The translations under genes were made by a program, and so were the position numbers. A model generated the notes under the pieces. That model worked only from the letters and a program-made list of their open reading frames with translations, was not told the origin of the DNA and made no database searches. From Candidatus Bathyarchaeum sp. (GTDB lineage: Archaea; Thermoproteota; Bathyarchaeia; Bathyarchaeales; Bathyarchaeaceae), in NCBI GenBank assembly GCA_026014565.1, contig JAOZIB010000025.1, forward strand, positions 1 to 36,753: a stretch of DNA of 36,753 bases, given 5' to 3'. Of this stretch, positions 7,998-15,819 are shown one piece after another; position 1 is the first letter of the stretch; the number at the start of each line of letters is the position of its first letter.

Positions 7998-8293
7998 TGC
8001 AATTACCATTAACAGAACTAAAGAACGGCGAAACCGGAATTATTGTTTCAACTGATTTTAAATTTAACGATGGACCAATGTGTCACCACCGCGCCCATAA
8101 AGGTTGGAAAAAGAAAGCCTCCATTGAATTGTGCATCAAAAGGCTTACAGATTTAGGTTTAACTCCAGGCACTGAAGTGACTGCAGTGAAGTCTGCACCC
8201 TTTCATGGCCCTTTAGAAATTTGTGTTCGAGGCTCCCGATTAGCCATTGGTCGGGGAATGGGCAGCCGAATACTAGTGGAGGTAAAACGATGA
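7997..8293 (+). CDS. feoA: FeoA ferrous iron transport accessory protein
   Basis: The 98-residue SH3-like protein contains the FeoA core LTDLGLTPGTEVTAVKSAPFHGPLEICVRGSRLAIGRGMGSRILVE. FeoA helps the FeoB GTPase-permease work in Fe(II) uptake at the cytoplasmic face. An uncommon His/Cys-rich stretch, MCHHRAHKGW (about residues 28-37), lies between the first strand and the core and could touch metal; this is inference. ATG at 7997 overlaps the dtxR stop; GGAAGGAAG upstream is the ribosome binding site. The stop overlaps feoB by four bases (ATGA). Confidence 0.92.
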   Translation: MQLPLTELKNGETGIIVSTDFKFNDGPMCHHRAHKGWKKKASIELCIKRLTDLGLTPGTEVTAVKSAPFHGPLEICVRGSRLAIGRGMGSRILVEVKR

Positions 8294-10227
8294 GCCAAAA
8301 ACATTACACCATTGCTTTAGCTGGAAACGCTAACGTGGGGAAATCTGTCATATTCAACCAGTTGACGGGTTTACATCAGCATATTGGAAATTGGCCCGGA
8401 AAAACAGTAGAAAAAGCAGAAGGTACATTGAACTTCAAGGGTTATACAATTGATTTTGTTGACTTACCTGGAATTTATTCTTTGTCTACGTACTCTATTG
8501 AAGAGATAGTTTCACGAGAATACATCGCAACTGAAAAACCTGACTTAGTAATCAACGTAGTAGACGCCACCTTACTAGAGCGAAACTTGTTTTTCACATT
8601 GCAACTCTTAGAGCTAGAAACACCAGTAATAATAGCATTAAACCAAAGCGACCTCGCCCAAAAGAAAGGAATAATAATCGACACAAACAAAGCAGAACAG
8701 GTCCTAGGAGTTCCAGTTGTTCCAACAGTTGCAGTTACTGGAAAAGGCGTTTCAGATATGCTAGAAACTGCTATTGCAGTTATCGAGAAAAAGCACAAGA
8801 TACAGCCACTTAAGCCCAAGTACGGACAAGAAATCGAGGAAAAAATTGACAAACTAATGGAACAGTTGAATAAAACCAAGTTAAAGTATCCTGCACGATG
8901 GATTGCAATAAAATTATTGGATGAAGACACAGAAATCGAAAAACTAGTTTTAGAAAAGAACCCACAAATCATTGAACTAGCCGAAAAGCTAAGGGCAGAA
9001 CTAGAACTGTTTCATGGTCATTCATGTCCTACCGTTGTTACTTCTGAGCGTTATCAAGTTGCAAACAAGATTGCCAAAGAGATTCAACAAATAACAGAGC
9101 CTCTTAAGACGCCCCTGCGAGAAAAACTGCACACCGCAACTACTCACAGGGTTTTTGGATATCCAATAATGCTTGTGACTATACTTGCGGTTTTTGTTGG
9201 AATATTCAGTTTCGGGGACTTTACCTCTGCTCTTGTGGGCGATTTCTTTATGGGTTTGCAACCGGCTTTCGAAAGTCTTGTTGGTCCCGGAATAGTAACT
9301 GACCTAATATGGGGTGGAATCATAGAGGGAATAATCGGCGGAGTCACAGTTGCATTGCCATACATTCTGCCATTCTATTTCATACTATACCTGTTTGAAG
9401 ACTCGGGATACCTCAGCCGAATTGCCTTTCTAATGGACAGGCTAATGCATCGCATGGGTTTGCATGGAAAAGCCTTCATTCCGGTTATGCTTAGTTTCGG
9501 CTGCAATGTTCCAGGTTGCCTAGGTTGCCGAATAATGGAAACCACCCGAGAACGACTGTTAACCGCCTTTGTTGTTACTTTGGTTCCCTGTGCCGCAACC
9601 TCAGTTATCATCTTGGGACTGGTTGGAACCCACGTAGGAATTGAATGGGCAATCGCCCTTTACATTGTTAACTTGATCATCATTTTCATCCTTGGACGAA
9701 TCGCCTTCAAAGCGCTCCCCGGAGAACCCACTGAACTAATAATGGAAATGAGTGACTATAAACTGCCCCACCTGAAAACAGTTGCCAAACAAACATGGTT
9801 CAGGCTACGAGAATTTATCGTCATGGCGTTCCCTCTTATCATTGCAGGCAGTTTTGTAATCAAATTAGCAGAAGTCGCAAACATACTAGAACCCATAGCA
9901 AACATATCTAGCCCCTTAACTGTTGCATGGCTTGGGTTGCCCGCAGTTACAGGAATTGCATTGATTTTTGGGGTCTTACGAAAAGAGCTTACCCTGATAA
10001 TGTTAGCAACACTACTGGGAACAACAAACTTTGCTGCAGTAATGACACCAATACAAATGATAGTGTTCACTTTAGTCGTAATGCTTTACATCCCATGTGT
10101 GGCCACCATCGGAGCTCTTGTTAAAGAATTCGGATGGAAAAAAGCAACAATAATAACAGTACTAGAAATTGCCCTTGCACTACTAGTTGGAGGCATAGCC
10201 TTCAGGCTACTTACGTTGTTTTGGTAA
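8290..10227 (+). CDS. feoB: FeoB ferrous iron transporter
   Basis: The 645-residue protein combines an N-terminal G domain and a polytopic permease. G1 is GNANVGKS (residues 12-19), G3 is DLPGIYSL (about 58-65) and G4 is NQSD (about 117-120). Regulatory helices follow (about 165-270). From about residue 290 come eight or so transmembrane helices with the two Gate motifs, including FIPVMLSFGCNVPGCLG and the C-terminal LRKELTLIML. It imports Fe(II) across the cytoplasmic membrane under anoxic conditions. The ATG at 8290 that overlaps the feoA stop is correct; an upstream in-frame start inside feoA would add a non-homologous tail. Confidence 0.96.
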   Translation: MSQKHYTIALAGNANVGKSVIFNQLTGLHQHIGNWPGKTVEKAEGTLNFKGYTIDFVDLPGIYSLSTYSIEEIVSREYIATEKPDLVINVVDATLLERNLFFTLQLLELETPVIIALNQSDLAQKKGIIIDTNKAEQVLGVPVVPTVAVTGKGVSDMLETAIAVIEKKHKIQPLKPKYGQEIEEKIDKLMEQLNKTKLKYPARWIAIKLLDEDTEIEKLVLEKNPQIIELAEKLRAELELFHGHSCPTVVTSERYQVANKIAKEIQQITEPLKTPLREKLHTATTHRVFGYPIMLVTILAVFVGIFSFGDFTSALVGDFFMGLQPAFESLVGPGIVTDLIWGGIIEGIIGGVTVALPYILPFYFILYLFEDSGYLSRIAFLMDRLMHRMGLHGKAFIPVMLSFGCNVPGCLGCRIMETTRERLLTAFVVTLVPCAATSVIILGLVGTHVGIEWAIALYIVNLIIIFILGRIAFKALPGEPTELIMEMSDYKLPHLKTVAKQTWFRLREFIVMAFPLIIAGSFVIKLAEVANILEPIANISSPLTVAWLGLPAVTGIALIFGVLRKELTLIMLATLLGTTNFAAVMTPIQMIVFTLVVMLYIPCVATIGALVKEFGWKKATIITVLEIALALLVGGIAFRLLTLFW

Positions 10228-10234
10228 CAAAATC

Positions 10235-10816
10235 TTATGGAGCCAGTTTAAGGGGTCCACGGTAGTAGCTCAAAGAAGGGCATCCAACACATTTTTCTTC
10301 TTTAAAGGACTGGCAACAATCACATTTGACCCCACAAGGTGCAATTTCAGCATTTTCATGTAGCGAGTTTGCTTTCAAAGGCAAAAAAGGGTAGTGATGA
10401 ACCCCGCCAATAAGATAAATTTCAGATCGTCGAACACCTTCGCCACTTCGTAGGGCGCATTTTTCTACGCATTCACTTTCTAGTGTGGCTTGGTCTTCTG
10501 CCATCATCAATGCAATTAGGTTGTATCCCCCCATTGCTGTAAAAAAGTTGATTATTCGGGGACATTTACTGTAGCGATCAATTATTTTTCTCATTGTTTC
10601 GGCATTTTCGATTTCTAACAAAATAAATGCGAGACGCAAATCAAGTTTATCAGTATTTACTAGAGCAGAAATATCGATTATGCCTTTTTTGACTAGTTTG
10701 TCAACCCGTTTTTTTGCACCCAAGCTAGTGAAACCGATAGCTTCGCCAAGGTCTTTGAAGGTTGTTCTTCCGTCTGATTGGAGTTGCATTATGAGTTTCC
10801 AGTCAATTGCATCCAT
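10235..10816 (-). CDS. Lrp/AsnC-type regulator with cysteine-rich C-terminal domain
   Basis: The 193-residue protein begins with an Lrp-type helix-turn-helix (MDAIDWKLIMQLQSDGR, then TFKDLGEAIGFTSLGAKKRVDKL; residues 1-50). A RAM-like ligand-binding fold follows (about 60-150, FFTAMGGYNLIALMMAED). The unusual part is the tail, APCGVKCDCCQSFKEEKCVGCPS (about 160-182), whose C-x3-C-x2-C...C-x2-C spacing resembles DUF3795-type metal or Fe-S binding modules. The protein may therefore sense a metal, a cluster or redox state. It is divergent from the Mrp gene, with 93 bases between them, and could regulate the metal-cluster locus. Confidence 0.8.
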   Translation of the reverse strand: MDAIDWKLIMQLQSDGRTTFKDLGEAIGFTSLGAKKRVDKLVKKGIIDISALVNTDKLDLRLAFILLEIENAETMRKIIDRYSKCPRIINFFTAMGGYNLIALMMAEDQATLESECVEKCALRSGEGVRRSEIYLIGGVHHYPFLPLKANSLHENAEIAPCGVKCDCCQSFKEEKCVGCPSLSYYRGPLKLAP

Positions 10817-10909
10817 GGCTGATCAGTAGTTAGTTTACATAACGAAACGTTTATTAAATGTTTTCATTTGTAAACAAATAGTGACCAATTAATTTAATTA
10901 GTGATTTAA
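10817..10909. promoter_or_regulatory. Divergent promoter between Lrp-like regulator and Mrp ATPase
   Basis: The 93-base AT-rich gap holds an inverted repeat ATTTGT-AA-ACAAAT (10866-10879) midway between the two starts, and a TTAATTTAATTA box A candidate (about 10888-10899) close to the Mrp ATG, suggesting a very short leader. The dyad is a plausible Lrp-family site. Confidence 0.45.
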
Positions 10910-11746
10910 ATGGAAAATCAATCCGCTACGCAAAAAGATCAAAATCTGAAACAGAACATGAGTAAAATCAAACACAAAATCGCCATAATTAGTGGAAAAG
11001 GCGGAGTGGGCAAAAGCACAGTGGCAGCAAACCTTGCAACCGCTTTTGCATTAGACGGATACAAAAACCGCGTAGGAATGCTTGATGTAGACATTCACGG
11101 TCCTTGCATACCCAAACTTCTTGGAGTTAAAGGGGCAAAACTTCAGGTTACACCTGACGGTGCTTACCCAGTAACAAACTCTGAAGGAATCAAAGTAGTA
11201 TCCATGGATTTTCTGGTAGCTAGCCAAGAAACCCCCATCGTATGGCGTGGACCATTAAAGATGCGAGCAATTAAACAGTTTTTGTCAGATTTCCTTTGGG
11301 GTGAACTTGATTTTCTATTCATTGACGCTCCTCCTGGAACGGGGGATGAGCCTCTTAGTACAATGCAACTCTTGCCCGAAATGGATGGCACAATAATAGT
11401 TACGATACCGTCGCAAGTTTCTGAAGACGTAGTAAAAAAGGCAGTTAGTTTCTCAAGACAGATGAAAATTCCCGTAATTGGCATAGTAGAAAACATGAGT
11501 GGGTTTGTTTGCCCAAAATGTGGCGAAACAATTAACATTCTTGGGGCAGGGGCAGGAAAAAGATTAGCAGAAGAATTGAACGTACCTTTCTTGGGACAAA
11601 TTCCAATGGACCCAAAAATCTGTGAAGAAGCAGACAAAGGAACATCATTCCTTAAAGAGTACCCAGATTCTACTGCAACTAAAGCTTTCAAGGAAATCGT
11701 AGAAAAAGTAAAAGATTTCTTGAAAAACAAAAAAGAAACAGAATAA
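10910..11746 (+). CDS. Mrp/ApbC/Nbp35-family Fe-S carrier ATPase
   Basis: The 278-residue P-loop ATPase has the deviant Walker A GKGGVGKST (residues 29-37), the switch LDVDIHGPCIPKLLG, the DAPPGTGD Walker B-like segment and the C-terminal FVCPKCGE pair (near residue 200) that bridges a 4Fe-4S cluster between two subunits. Mrp/ApbC proteins carry Fe-S clusters to target apoproteins. A second ATG at 10955 would shorten a polar N-terminus. Nineteen bases separate it from a NifX-fold gene, with AAAAAGGAG in between as ribosome binding site, and the remaining genes follow in the same direction. Here it is probably the cluster-delivery ATPase of the locus. Confidence 0.92.
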   Translation: MENQSATQKDQNLKQNMSKIKHKIAIISGKGGVGKSTVAANLATAFALDGYKNRVGMLDVDIHGPCIPKLLGVKGAKLQVTPDGAYPVTNSEGIKVVSMDFLVASQETPIVWRGPLKMRAIKQFLSDFLWGELDFLFIDAPPGTGDEPLSTMQLLPEMDGTIIVTIPSQVSEDVVKKAVSFSRQMKIPVIGIVENMSGFVCPKCGETINILGAGAGKRLAEELNVPFLGQIPMDPKICEEADKGTSFLKEYPDSTATKAFKEIVEKVKDFLKNKKETE

Positions 11747-11765
11747 AAAGGAGAAAAAAACCACA

Positions 11766-12140
11766 ATGAAAATTTGTATTTCAGCATCTTCAAACAGTCT
11801 GGATGCAAATGTAGATCCAAGATTTGGGAGATGCCCCTATTTCGTAATAGTTGATTCTGAAACCATGGAATCAAAGGTAGTTTTGAATGATTCTACAAAT
11901 GCAGCTCATGGTGCAGGAATCCAAGCCGCTCAAACAGTAGTGAACAGTGGCGCCACAGTTGTAATCACAGGTAATGTTGGACCTAATGCTTTCAAAGTTT
12001 TGTTCGCTACAGGAATTAAGATTATAACTGGTTTTTCGGGAAGCATAAAAGAAGCTATTGAAAAATACAAGAACGGTGAACTTCAAGAAACAACCAATCC
12101 AACTGTCGGCGGACATTTTGGAATGGGAAAAGGACAATAA
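11766..12140 (+). CDS. NifX/NifB-fold (COG1433, ORP-like) metal-cluster-binding protein
   Basis: The 124-residue protein is a dinitrogenase iron-molybdenum cofactor biosynthesis domain protein. It shows the family pattern MKICISASSNSLDANVDPRFGRCPYFVIVD, a central GAGIQAAQTVVNSGATVVITGN and the terminal IKEAIEKYKNGEL. The fold binds metal clusters: FeMo-co precursors in NifX, and a Mo-Cu-S cluster in Desulfovibrio orange protein. The glycine-rich end GGHFGMGKGQ is typical of free-standing members. It has a strong GGAG site and lies second in the Mrp operon. No nitrogenase genes are visible, so a nitrogenase role is not implied. Confidence 0.88.
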   Translation: MKICISASSNSLDANVDPRFGRCPYFVIVDSETMESKVVLNDSTNAAHGAGIQAAQTVVNSGATVVITGNVGPNAFKVLFATGIKIITGFSGSIKEAIEKYKNGELQETTNPTVGGHFGMGKGQ

Positions 12141-12174
12141 CACCCAAAAAAATGTATATGGAGGTGCAAGCGAA

Positions 12175-12549
12175 ATGAATACAAGATTAGTTATTCCAAT
12201 TTCAGAAGAAAAATGTTTAGATGCTAAACTTTCTCAGCATTTTGGTAGAGCCCCTTTCTACGCAATAATAGATTTAGACGATGACGGCAAGATCATCGGC
12301 AAAGGCACCATAGCAAATACTAGTGAACATTTTGGAGGAGTAGGTCTACCACCGGACAGAATTATGCAATTAAAACCAAAAGCATTAGTTACATATGGTC
12401 TAGGTTCAAGAGCACTACAAATGTTCCAAGCAGGCGGTGTTGCGGTGTTACGAACAGAAGCAAACACAGTCGAACAAGTAATCAAGGCATACAACAACAA
12501 CGAACTTCAAGAATTAACAACGGGTTGCAGTCACGCCCACGAACATTAA
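12175..12549 (+). CDS. NifX/NifB-fold (COG1433, ORP-like) protein with His/Cys tail
   Basis: The 124-residue paralogue of the preceding gene reads RLVIPISEEKCLDAKLSQHFGRAPFYAIID at the start, PPDRIMQLKPKALVTYGLGSRALQMF in the middle and EQVIKAYNNNELQ near the end. It finishes with TTGCSHAHEH, a Cys/His-rich tail that can bind a metal. ATG at 12175 is decided by the GGAGGTG at 12160-12166; upstream in-frame codons overlap the previous gene and are not homologous. It probably holds or passes on a metal cluster with the neighbouring MinD/ferredoxin ATPases. Confidence 0.87.
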   Translation: MNTRLVIPISEEKCLDAKLSQHFGRAPFYAIIDLDDDGKIIGKGTIANTSEHFGGVGLPPDRIMQLKPKALVTYGLGSRALQMFQAGGVAVLRTEANTVEQVIKAYNNNELQELTTGCSHAHEH

Positions 12550-12593
12550 AAGGGTACTAAAACGAGTGAACAGTCAAAAAGAAGAGAAAAATA

Positions 12594-13427
12594 TTGATTA
12601 TAACGGTTGCAAGTGGAAAAGGTGGAACCGGAAAAACAACAGTTGCCGTAAATTTGGCGCTGTCGTTAGATAATGTACAACTTCTTGACTGTGACGTTGA
12701 AGAACCCAACTCCCATATTTTATTACACCCAAAATTAACTCAAATAAAACCAGTTCACAGTAAGGTTCCAGTGATTTCGGATGACCTTTGTGTGCACTGT
12801 GGAAAATGTGCAGAATTTTGTGAATTTAATGCCTTATTTGTAGCACCAACAGCAACCATGGTTTTTCCTGAACTGTGCCACAGCTGTGGAGGTTGTATTC
12901 TGGTATGCCCAAAAGACGCCATAACTGAAACTCAACGACAAATCGGCGTCATCAAAATCGGAGAAGCAAACGACGTAGAGATAGCATACGGGGAACTCAA
13001 TGTTGGTGAAGCAATGGCTGTGCCGCTCATAAAAGCAGTAAAAAAAGAAATGAAACCTAATAAAAACGTAATAATAGATGCACCCCCCGGAACTGCTTGT
13101 TCTTTGGTTTCTTCGGTCCATAAAACTGATTACTGTATCCTTGTCACTGAACCCACGCCTTTTGGTTTGCACGATTTAAAAATAACTGTTCAAGTTCTAA
13201 AGGAGCTTCAAATTCCAATGGGCGTGGTAATCAATCGCGCAGGATTAGGCGACAGAAAAGTTTACGATTATTGTAAAGAAGAAAATATCCCAATTTTAAT
13301 GGAGATTCCTTTTAGTAAAGAAATTGCTGAACTGTATTCCCGTGGAGTTCCCTTTGTTACAGAAATGCCTGAATGGAAAAACAAGTTTCAGGAAATGCAA
13401 AAAACAATGCAAGGGTGTCAACGATGA
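12594..13427 (+). CDS. MinD-superfamily P-loop ATPase with inserted 2[4Fe-4S] ferredoxin domain
   Basis: The 277-residue protein opens with IITVASGKGGTGKTTVAVNLA (deviant Walker A at residues 7-15). A bacterial-type ferredoxin domain with two cluster motifs is inserted at about 60-112: CVHCGKCAEFC and CHSCGGCILVCP. The Walker B-like DAPPGTACS and the nucleotide-base segment VINRAGLG follow. This COG1149-type architecture occurs in pairs in the orange-protein (ORP) operons of sulfate reducers and in many methanogens, next to NifX-fold genes. TTG at 12594 is the only start that keeps the first strand. The stop overlaps the next gene by four bases. Confidence 0.9.
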   Translation: MIITVASGKGGTGKTTVAVNLALSLDNVQLLDCDVEEPNSHILLHPKLTQIKPVHSKVPVISDDLCVHCGKCAEFCEFNALFVAPTATMVFPELCHSCGGCILVCPKDAITETQRQIGVIKIGEANDVEIAYGELNVGEAMAVPLIKAVKKEMKPNKNVIIDAPPGTACSLVSSVHKTDYCILVTEPTPFGLHDLKITVQVLKELQIPMGVVINRAGLGDRKVYDYCKEENIPILMEIPFSKEIAELYSRGVPFVTEMPEWKNKFQEMQKTMQGCQR

Positions 13428-14299
13428 CCAAAGAAATCACAATACTAAGCGGAAAAGGTGGAACTGGAAAAACAAGTGTGACTGCGTGTCTTGCTGTTTT
13501 GACCAAAAATGCCGTAGTAACTGATTGTGATGTGGATGCTCCTGACCTTCACATGTTGTTAAATCCTCAAGTTTTGGAGAAACAAGAGTTCAAAGCATCC
13601 AGAGTTGCAATAATAGATTCGGATACTTGTGTGCAGTGCAAAAAATGTGAAGAACATTGCCGGTTTGGCGCTATAACAAACCAAATAGTTGACCCAATTT
13701 TTTGCGAAGGCTGTGGAGTTTGTGTATATGTTTGCCCAGTAGCGGCAATAAAACTCGAAAAGCGAGTTTCAGGACAAGCGTTCATTTCCAAAACAAAATA
13801 TGGGTTAATGTCTCATGCTTTGCTAAATCCCGGAGAGGAAAACTCGGGTAAACTTGTTGCGTTAGTTCGAAAAAACGCGAAAAAAATCGCTGAAACAAAC
13901 AAATGTAAATTAATCATAAATGATGGCCCACCTGGAATCGGATGTCCCGTGATTGCGTCTGTAGGAGGGACAAATGTCGGTTTGATTGTTGTTGAACCTA
14001 CTTTATCGGGAATTCATGACATGAAACGGGCTCTTGATTTGCTTGGACATTTTAAGATACCCGCCCTTGTTTGTGTAAACAAGTATGATTTAAACGAACA
14101 AAACACATCTGACATCATAGAATTTTGTAAAGCAAACAATGTAGATGTTGCAGGCAAAATAGTCTTTAATTCTGTAGTAACGGAGGCAATGGTTGCAGGA
14201 ATGCCCGTAATTGAGTATGCTCCAGATTGCGAAGTTTCAAAACAGATTAAAAATTTGCATAAAAACATCATGGATTATATGGCTGACAGTATTTCTTAG
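13424..14299 (+). CDS. Second MinD-superfamily ATPase with inserted ferredoxin domain
   Basis: The 291-residue paralogue of the previous gene starts at ATG 13424 (ATGA overlap), giving EITILSGKGGTGKTSVTACLA. The inserted ferredoxin region (about 65-120) has CVQCKKCEEHC and CEGCGVCVYVCP. The segment NDGPPGIGCPVIAS is the Walker B region and VCVNKYDLN the base-binding segment. Two such ATPases in tandem probably form a heterodimer that couples ATP hydrolysis to electron transfer or cluster insertion, as proposed for ORP complexes; this is inference. Longer starts upstream lie inside the previous gene and are not homologous. Confidence 0.9.
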   Translation: MTKEITILSGKGGTGKTSVTACLAVLTKNAVVTDCDVDAPDLHMLLNPQVLEKQEFKASRVAIIDSDTCVQCKKCEEHCRFGAITNQIVDPIFCEGCGVCVYVCPVAAIKLEKRVSGQAFISKTKYGLMSHALLNPGEENSGKLVALVRKNAKKIAETNKCKLIINDGPPGIGCPVIASVGGTNVGLIVVEPTLSGIHDMKRALDLLGHFKIPALVCVNKYDLNEQNTSDIIEFCKANNVDVAGKIVFNSVVTEAMVAGMPVIEYAPDCEVSKQIKNLHKNIMDYMADSIS

Positions 14300-14375
14300 G
14301 TCTACATTTGAAATAATTTTTGGAAATTTAGAAAATATTTTGTTAGAAATTCAAAATGATTCATTGATACCCACT

Positions 14376-14483
14376 ATGAAATTCAGGATTCTTAAAAACA
14401 AGAGAATAATGAGTCCAGCAATATCCGAAATAATTTTGGTTGATGTATCCATTAATTATGCTGTTGTGGCAACATCCTGTTAG
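14376..14483 (+). pseudogene. Remnant of an archaeal type IV pilin/archaellin-like N-terminus
   Basis: The gap 14300-14635 holds one protein-like piece: 35 codons reading MKFRILKNKRIMSPAISEII, then LVDVSINYAVVATSC and a stop. Basic residues, then a short x-SP-x-IS-x-I-I-LV hydrophobic helix, is the class III signal and assembly helix of archaeal pilins (compare the common RGISPVISxxILVAVTI form). The reading frame stops at the end of the helix and no pilin body follows, so it is probably a decayed or truncated copy. The rest of the gap shows nothing recognisable. Confidence 0.4.
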
Positions 14484-14635
14484 GAAAAATTACGTTAAAC
14501 GTTATTTCCCTTGAAGAGCAAAAGTAACTGAGTGCGAATGAGTTCAATATAAATCAATGACGTCACTCAAGACACCTGGCAAATCGATTCGGTTCTGTTG
14601 TATGGACCACGGTAGTTCATAAGACAGTTATGCAT

Positions 14636-14944
14636 CTACAAATCATTCGTTACTGCTAGCGGTCTTCCTTCAGTTAAAGCTTGGGCCACTTTTCTTCGCG
14701 CACTTTTTACAAGTCGCCAAATTGTTCCACGGGATACCCCCATTTTTTCTCCGGCTTGCTCTTGGGATAAGTCTTCAAGGTCGACAAGTCGCATTGCTTC
14801 TAGTTCTGCGGGTTCAATTGTTATTGTTCCACCGATTGTTGTGGGTTGGGGGACAAATTTTTGAGTTTTTGTAGGATTTGGTATGGTTACAGGCTTTGGA
14901 AGCCTTCCCCGTCGTCCTCTTCGGTATCTTCGTCCGCATGACAT
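14636..14944 (-). CDS. DUF134 (UPF0251) family DNA-binding protein
   Basis: The 102-residue protein starts with a Cys/Arg-rich end (MSCGRRYRRGRRGRLPKP), then the UPF0251 core ITIEPAELEAMRLVDLEDLSQEQAGEKMGVSRGTIWRLVKSARRKVAQAL. The latter is a sigma-70 region 4-like helix-turn-helix. The family is commonly found beside NifX-fold genes, and a regulatory role over them is inferred. It is divergent from the DUF5320 gene with 103 bases between, containing a perfect palindrome that it might bind. ATG at 14944 is used; a TATA-like AAATATATAAG on the minus strand about 35 bases upstream supports a short leader. Confidence 0.88.
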   Translation of the reverse strand: MSCGRRYRRGRRGRLPKPVTIPNPTKTQKFVPQPTTIGGTITIEPAELEAMRLVDLEDLSQEQAGEKMGVSRGTIWRLVKSARRKVAQALTEGRPLAVTNDL

Positions 14945-15011
14945 TGTTGTTCATTAGTTATTTTACAGCGCAACACTTATATATTTTTGTGCATTATCAA
15001 ATAATTGTAAA

Positions 15012-15027
15012 TTGTGCATATGCACAA
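15012..15027. promoter_or_regulatory. Perfect 16-bp palindrome in DUF134/DUF5320 divergent promoter
   Basis: TTGTGCATATGCACAA is a perfect, unspaced palindrome. One further copy of its half site, TTGTGCAT, lies 25 bases upstream (14987-14994) directly beside the TATA-like CTTATATATT (14976-14985). The position between two divergent starts is that of an operator controlling both, and the DUF134 protein is the nearest candidate. Confidence 0.6.
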
Positions 15028-15047
15028 AATATAGAGGTGAATAAAAA

Positions 15048-15434
15048 TTGCCAAGAGGAGATAGAACAGGACCAGAAGGTGTAGGACCCATGACTGGAAG
15101 AGGCGCAGGATACTGTGCAGGATATTCCGTTCCCGGATACGCAAATCCAGTAGGTGGATACGGCAGGGGATGGGGAAGAGGACGCGGAAGAGGTTTTGGT
15201 AGAGGATGGAGACGCGGCTTTGGAAGAGGCCAATTTGTTTATCCCGTACCAGCAGTTCAACCAGTTCCAGCCCCAGTAAATCAACCAGTTCCCCAAACAC
15301 AGCCACCAGAACAAGAAATCGCAGCCTTAGAAAACTACCAAAAGAATTTGGAAGCAGAAAAAGCAGATCTTGACCAAGAAATGGGTGGCGTCAAAGCCAG
15401 AATTGAAGAGCTAAAAGCCAAACTGGAAAAATAG
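15048..15434 (+). CDS. DUF5320 family Gly/Arg-rich protein with C-terminal coiled coil
   Basis: The 128-residue protein opens PRGDRTGPEGVGPMTGRGAG, the DUF5320 signature. A low-complexity stretch of GRGWGRGRGRGFGRGW type follows (about residues 38-65), then a Pro/Val/Gln linker and a coiled coil (about 85-128, EIAALENYQKNLEAEKADLD...). DUF5320 proteins accompany NifX-fold and MinD/ferredoxin genes in anaerobes; their function is unknown, and the Gly/Arg region could bind nucleic acid or a partner. The start is TTG at 15048 with AGAGGTGA seven bases ahead. Confidence 0.85.
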   Translation: MPRGDRTGPEGVGPMTGRGAGYCAGYSVPGYANPVGGYGRGWGRGRGRGFGRGWRRGFGRGQFVYPVPAVQPVPAPVNQPVPQTQPPEQEIAALENYQKNLEAEKADLDQEMGGVKARIEELKAKLEK

Positions 15435-15479
15435 TCATACCATCAACAAAAACATCAATGTTTAAGGGAGGTGAGGGCT

Positions 15480-15818
15480 TTGGATAAAATCAGGGTCGCA
15501 GTTGCAACCAACGGCAAAGACGGTTTAGATGACACTGTCTCAGACGTTTTTGGCAGAGCCAAAACCTTTACTCTCTTAGACATTGAAAACAATCAAATAA
15601 CCAATGTACATTTTTTAGAAAATTCAGCACTAGATTTTCATCATGGTACAGGCCCCATTACGGTTAAAATGCTGGTGGACAACAAAGTAAATGTTGTAAT
15701 TGCAAATCAGCTTGGACATGGGGCATCCGAATTAATAAAACAACATAACATCAAGTTGTTACCTGTCGAACCAGGAACAAAAGTTTCAGAGGCTACTAAA
15801 CAGGCAATCAAAAAATAA
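15480..15818 (+). CDS. Third NifX/NifB-fold (COG1433) protein of the locus
   Basis: The 112-residue protein follows the family pattern: KIRVAVATNGKDGLDDTVSDVFGRAKTFTLLDI, then HGTGPITVKMLVDNKVNVVIANQLGHGA, with SEATKQAIKK at the end. The strong ribosome binding site GGAGGTGA (15467-15474) sits five bases before TTG at 15480, which decides for that start over the in-frame GTG at 15471 that lies inside the site. It is the partner of DUF5320 in a short operon facing away from DUF134. A cluster carrier role in the same system is inferred. Confidence 0.87.
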   Translation: MDKIRVAVATNGKDGLDDTVSDVFGRAKTFTLLDIENNQITNVHFLENSALDFHHGTGPITVKMLVDNKVNVVIANQLGHGASELIKQHNIKLLPVEPGTKVSEATKQAIKK

Positions 15819-15819
15819 A

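Noticed and set aside
15471-15479. GTG start for the third NifX-fold gene
   Set aside because: This GTG is part of the GGAGGTGA ribosome binding site; TTG at 15480 is correctly spaced.
10910-15818. Nitrogenase cofactor operon
   Set aside because: No nifH, nifD, nifK, nifE, nifN or radical-SAM nifB is present; the NifX fold alone does not imply nitrogen fixation.
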